From the NCBI RefSeq assembly GCF_032854445.1, contig NC_088306.1, positions 15,125,386 through 15,189,385 on the forward strand: a stretch of 64,000 bases of DNA. The letters are read 5' to 3'. Positions 60,732 to 64,000 of the stretch are shown piece by piece (positions within the stretch are counted from its first letter, which is position 1; each line of letters begins with the position of its first letter). Made by a program: the position numbers and the translations under genes. The stretch comes from Liolophura sinensis. Taxonomy: Eukaryota > Mollusca > Polyplacophora > Chitonida > Chitonidae. The notes beneath the pieces were generated by a model. The model saw nothing but the letters and a program-made list of their open reading frames with translations. It searched no databases and was not told the origin of the DNA.

Positions 60732-62154
60732 CTGAAAAAAAAAAATTTACAATGGACCGTACAGTAATATAAATTCAAGGAGAGAATGCAGACTGAGTGT
60801 TGAAGGAATATTTGGATACCGGTACGCCACAGGTCTACGAAATGTCAGTTAAGCAGAAATGCATATGGCGTATCCAAATATTCCTCAACCAACAGTCAGA
60901 TTAGGTCATTTCTAAATATTCCTCAGTCTTTTCAAAATAACGCTTTATCCTTTTTGAAACATTTCGTAAAGGCTCAGTGACTTGAGAAGAATTGGTGCAC
61001 TGGATCTGACTCACAGTCAGTTCAACAGTTATGGCTTTCATACCTCAAGTTTCCTTGCTAAGACATCGTCCCAGTTTATTCCTCTAAACCACCGATGTCT
61101 CTTCACATCTTCACCACCAAGCTGCGATAAAAACCAAAATAAAACCAGGATACAAGTGTTTATTTTTGCAGTGAAATTGAAGACTATATATGCCTTGAAC
61201 AGCAAAATGTTGATGCCAAACTTTATTATTCAAAAATTATTATTCAACAAAAAATTGAGCCATTAGGGAACATTAAATTGTGGATTCATTTGGGTTATCA
61301 TACCCAAATGCTTAGTTAATTTTCTAAACTGATTAGCAATTAAAGTCCAGCCAATTTTGGGAAAGAAAAATTATGCCTCGGCATGAGCACAAAATGTATG
61401 TAGGATGCCTTATGTGTAGACCATACACGTGTGCTTGAAACGAAAAGTTGTCATGAAAAAAAAAATAAGGTCAAACAATAAAAAGATCAAAGAAGTACAC
61501 TTTTTACCATTTTACCTTTCTAATACATGTACTTGTGACAGATATTTTATTTAAATATTTAAATACCTTCATGCATCCCAATCGTCTTGTTCTGTCTTGG
61601 TGCAATAATTTACGAATAAGGTCCCTATAAGAAAAAAAGGTTGTTAAACTGAATGTTGCTATTATAAACAGCATTATTCCTTTCTTTGTGCAATACATTA
61701 GATCAGAAACGGTCCATATATGTGCCAGCATTTCCAAAAACCTTGTTTACATTTTTGTTCAAAATAGTAAAAATCTATGAACATGATCCATTACAGACCT
61801 AGATGATACGGGCTCATTCTTCATTGTAATCAGTCAAACTGCTCTCACATACATCCATGAATATTATTTCACACTCACTATGATATTTCAAGACTAAGGC
61901 CATCCAACAATGACAGATTAATGGCTCTTTATTGTCAGTTAAGCAATGAGTCTTGTGCTCAAAATAATTGTTCAAGTTGACGATATCATTTTTATTTTTT
62001 CCTTTATTTCACGAACTACAAGAAGCTGAATACAAACTTTCAAGCATGTCTCACTCACTTTGCCACAGAATCCAAATGCCTTGGGAACTCTATTTTCCCC
62101 GATAGAATTTTCTGATATATGCCAAATGGATTTTCATCAAAAAATGGTGGATAT
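60606..62154 (-). CDS. PRKX: PRKX-like cAMP-dependent-type AGC protein kinase, 3' part (last four coding exons)
   Basis: Minus-strand exons 62154-62059, 61624-61567, 61121-61044 and 60731-60606 join in phase to 119 codons and a TAA. They encode the end of the kinase catalytic lobe and the AGC tail: PPFFDENPFGIYQKIL, then FPRHLD, DLIRKLLHQDRTRRLG, DVKRHRWF..INWDDV, NIPKLLHDGDTKNFDEYP and DDW, ending in FSTF. The DENPFGIYQKIL and DRTRRLG segments resemble PRKX more than PKA C-alpha or C-beta. The FxxF end, with no residues after it, is the PKA/PRKX form of the hydrophobic motif that docks on the kinase core. The ATP-binding lobe and catalytic loop are not in the window, so the gene continues past 64000. 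It phosphorylates Ser/Thr proteins under cAMP control by family knowledge. It runs towards CHRDL, tail to tail. Confidence 0.9.
60797..60890. repeat. Inverted repeat in a PRKX intron
   Basis: The arm GGAATATTTGGATAC (about 60804-60819) is matched by its complement GTATCCAAATATTCC (about 60870-60884), with about 50 bp between. It may be a small fold-back element. A further ATATTCCTCA follows near 60910. Confidence 0.55.
61044..61121 (-). CDS. PRKX: PRKX-like kinase exon: RHRWFRGINWDDV segment
   Basis: 78 nt, phase 0 at both ends, acceptor ATCGCAG and donor GAG|GTATGA. It encodes the end of the kinase domain (HRWF) and the start of the AGC tail (INWDDVLARKLE). Confidence 0.9.
61567..61624 (-). 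CDS. PRKX: PRKX-like kinase exon: DLIRKLLHQDRTRRLG segment
   Basis: A short 58-nt exon bounded by CTTATAG and AAG|GTATTT. It carries DRTRRLG with the invariant subdomain XI arginine that pairs with the APE glutamate. The coding phase fits both neighbours. Confidence 0.9.
62059..62154 (-). CDS. PRKX: PRKX-like kinase exon: YPPFFDENPFGIY segment
   Basis: Reading down from 62154, the acceptor is TTTCTTTACAG and the donor GCAAA|GTGAGT. The exon begins with the last base of a codon, probably Gly, and ends after two bases of a Lys codon that the next exon completes. It covers roughly subdomains X-XI of the kinase fold. Confidence 0.9.
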
Positions 62155-64000
62155 CTGTAAAGAAATAAAACAATTAAGATATTAAAAACTTAAAAAGACC
62201 AAACAAACAAAAAAATAAACATTACCTTAGCACTATTGTTTTTTGGGGATCACTTGATTATTTCTGGAGAATTGCAACTTCTGCTCAAATCTTGAAATGT
62301 GTCATAGTTTGTGAATCAGCTTGGACTGCAAAGTTAACTCTGAGATAATTAGACATTCAAGGTCCACAAAATATCACAACATATATTTCAGTACAATTAA
62401 CCATTTGGAGTACTACAGCTAGTAAACCTAACAACGGGATTTTCTTTATTAAAGGTTGATAAAACTGTCTCCATTAATTAAACCTGTCTCAGTAATTCAG
62501 AAAGAATGACATTTTTGTTTCATTGAACCACACGTAAGGTTTCCATGACAACCAAGAAAGCCAGAAAAAAATTTTTTTTCCCCATGTTAAGTCAAGAAAG
62601 ACTGAAAAGTGGTATCATTGAATCACAGCTTTAGTTTTTCACTTGAAGTCTTCTCTAAGAAAGGCTGAAAAAATGGTTCCAGTACTACACAAAGTTTAGG
62701 TCTCAAACTTTAAGTTCTAAAGAAATGTCAAAAAAAGCTGAAAAACTACATGTAGTATCTCCCTGAACCACAGCTGGACAGGTTATTTTACAAGTTCTGT
62801 GAAGTTTATGCATGTATATGCCCCTATCTGAACAATACGTTTTTATTTTTAGCCTTGAAAATAATATGAATTATAGGCCCCTGTTAACCCAGTTTTCTAG
62901 CTAGGGGGTGGCTAAGTTGCTGAGTACTACAAAAGCAGTATATGAACAGTTCGAATAGAGCCGTACCTGAAGTATACAACTGACAATAAGTCAGATTTCA
63001 CCAGCTGATATTAAGCACTTTCTCATTCCTGCTCGACATGGTTTACCCTAAATGCTGTAGTGATCCATATTTAACGACACAGGTAGACATATGTATGAAA
63101 TACGCAAGACCTGGTTTTATGAGATTTCTTGTCAAGCAAGATCCTGTCAAGGTGTTAGGACATGCAAACCTAATAGGGCATTCAGACCCACATTTTTCTG
63201 TTTGTGTTCACCTGATTGTTGTCACAGACCAACTGGCTCAGCTACAGTATTTCTACATGTATCTGCAAGTCACTCCCATGCACCTGAACACACTAAATAC
63301 ATGACAGGTATTACTGAAATTTAAATCCATGAATTAATTCAACTAAATTATCATGTACCAGACAGAGTGTAGAATTCCCCCTATCCTAAAGTTCAAACGT
63401 AGGTCATATCCTCGAACTTATCAACAGGTACATGCATTAACATGCATTTGAGTTTTACCTGTTTATTCAGGTCAACATAATTTGTTTACGCTGAGATATA
63501 TCATGCTCAACACAGATACGTGTAAATTTATGTACTATGATACATACACATATTCATCTGGAATTCGAACACTCCACCATTCAGTAAACAAGTTCACCAT
63601 CCCTAATTCATACCTTTGCAAATACCGGTATTTAAAATGGTTATGGTTTAACACTATCAGTTGAACAGTAATAAAAAGAGGACATTCACCATACAAACTA
63701 TAAAGAGGAATTATAAAGAGAGGCTTTAAACTTTCTTAAGTACACCTTTTATATACATGTGTACCAAAATGTCAGTCTGGCACTTTGACGCCCGAGTTTC
63801 CTTTGTTAGGATTACAACTGCATTAGATGACATATACATTATCAGAATGTTAAATAATAGTGTCCCTGCCTGTTGTAATTTTTATTAGCAAGGTTATCTG
63901 TCTCCAACATTTCCTACACCGTAAGGAAGGATCTATACGGCATTCATTTCATATGCAGCACTCCATTTAAAGTTTAAAAAAAAAAAGGTTTAAATGTTAC
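62155..64000 (-). other. Intron of the PRKX-like gene (no further exon seen)
   Basis: This stretch upstream of the YPPFF exon was read on the minus strand for the expected activation-segment and VDWW-type coding sequence. None was found. It is AT-rich and includes a degenerate ~80-bp repeat around 62510-62770 (recurring GAACCACAGCT and AAAGGCTGAAAAA). Confidence 0.6.

Overview
This is animal (eukaryotic) nuclear DNA, most likely from a mollusc. The reasons are intron-split genes with GT..AG borders, long AT-rich non-coding DNA, microsatellites, and many copies of a tRNA-headed SINE whose 3' domain (reverse-strand motif GTGTTTTACGCCGTACTCAA) I associate with bivalves and gastropods. The species cannot be named from the window. 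No bacterial gene, operon, CRISPR array or phage was seen.

Two host genes can be read, in convergent orientation. (1) About 30.8-50.4 kb, plus strand: a complete chordin-like (CHRDL-type) secreted BMP antagonist. Eleven coding exons join in phase to 445 codons plus stop: signal peptide, three von Willebrand C / chordin-type CR domains with all ten cysteines each, a linker between CR2 and CR3, and a basic C-terminal region. Each CR domain is split over two exons, with phase 1 at the module borders and phase 0 inside the module. (2) About 62.15-60.6 kb, minus strand: the last four coding exons of a PRKX-like (PKA-related) AGC kinase, from the end of the catalytic lobe to the stop after a terminal FSTF. 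Its 5' exons lie beyond base 64000.

The first 30 kb is intergenic or distal upstream DNA with no gene I can support. It holds three tRNA-headed SINE types (called A, B and D here), a fold-back repeat family (R1), a second dispersed family (R2), a long (TA)n tract, a 2.4-kb array of a 34-bp minisatellite, smaller arrays of about 62, 91 and 115 bp, and an ATTC microsatellite. The 115-bp array appears to be built from the core of SINE B. Between the two genes (50.4-60.6 kb) lie an unusual irregular repeat just after the chordin-like stop codon, a broken reverse-transcriptase element that is probably Penelope-like, an LTR-like stretch, an 89-bp tandem array, and a SINE interrupted by another repeat tail.

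The two genes have no evident functional link. One is an extracellular BMP modulator and the other an intracellular kinase. No undescribed multigene system was found. The most useful leads are the in-phase alternative splice donors in chordin-like exon 9, the repeat in its 3' flank, the GC-rich block inside its CR3 intron, and the origin of the 115-bp tandem array.
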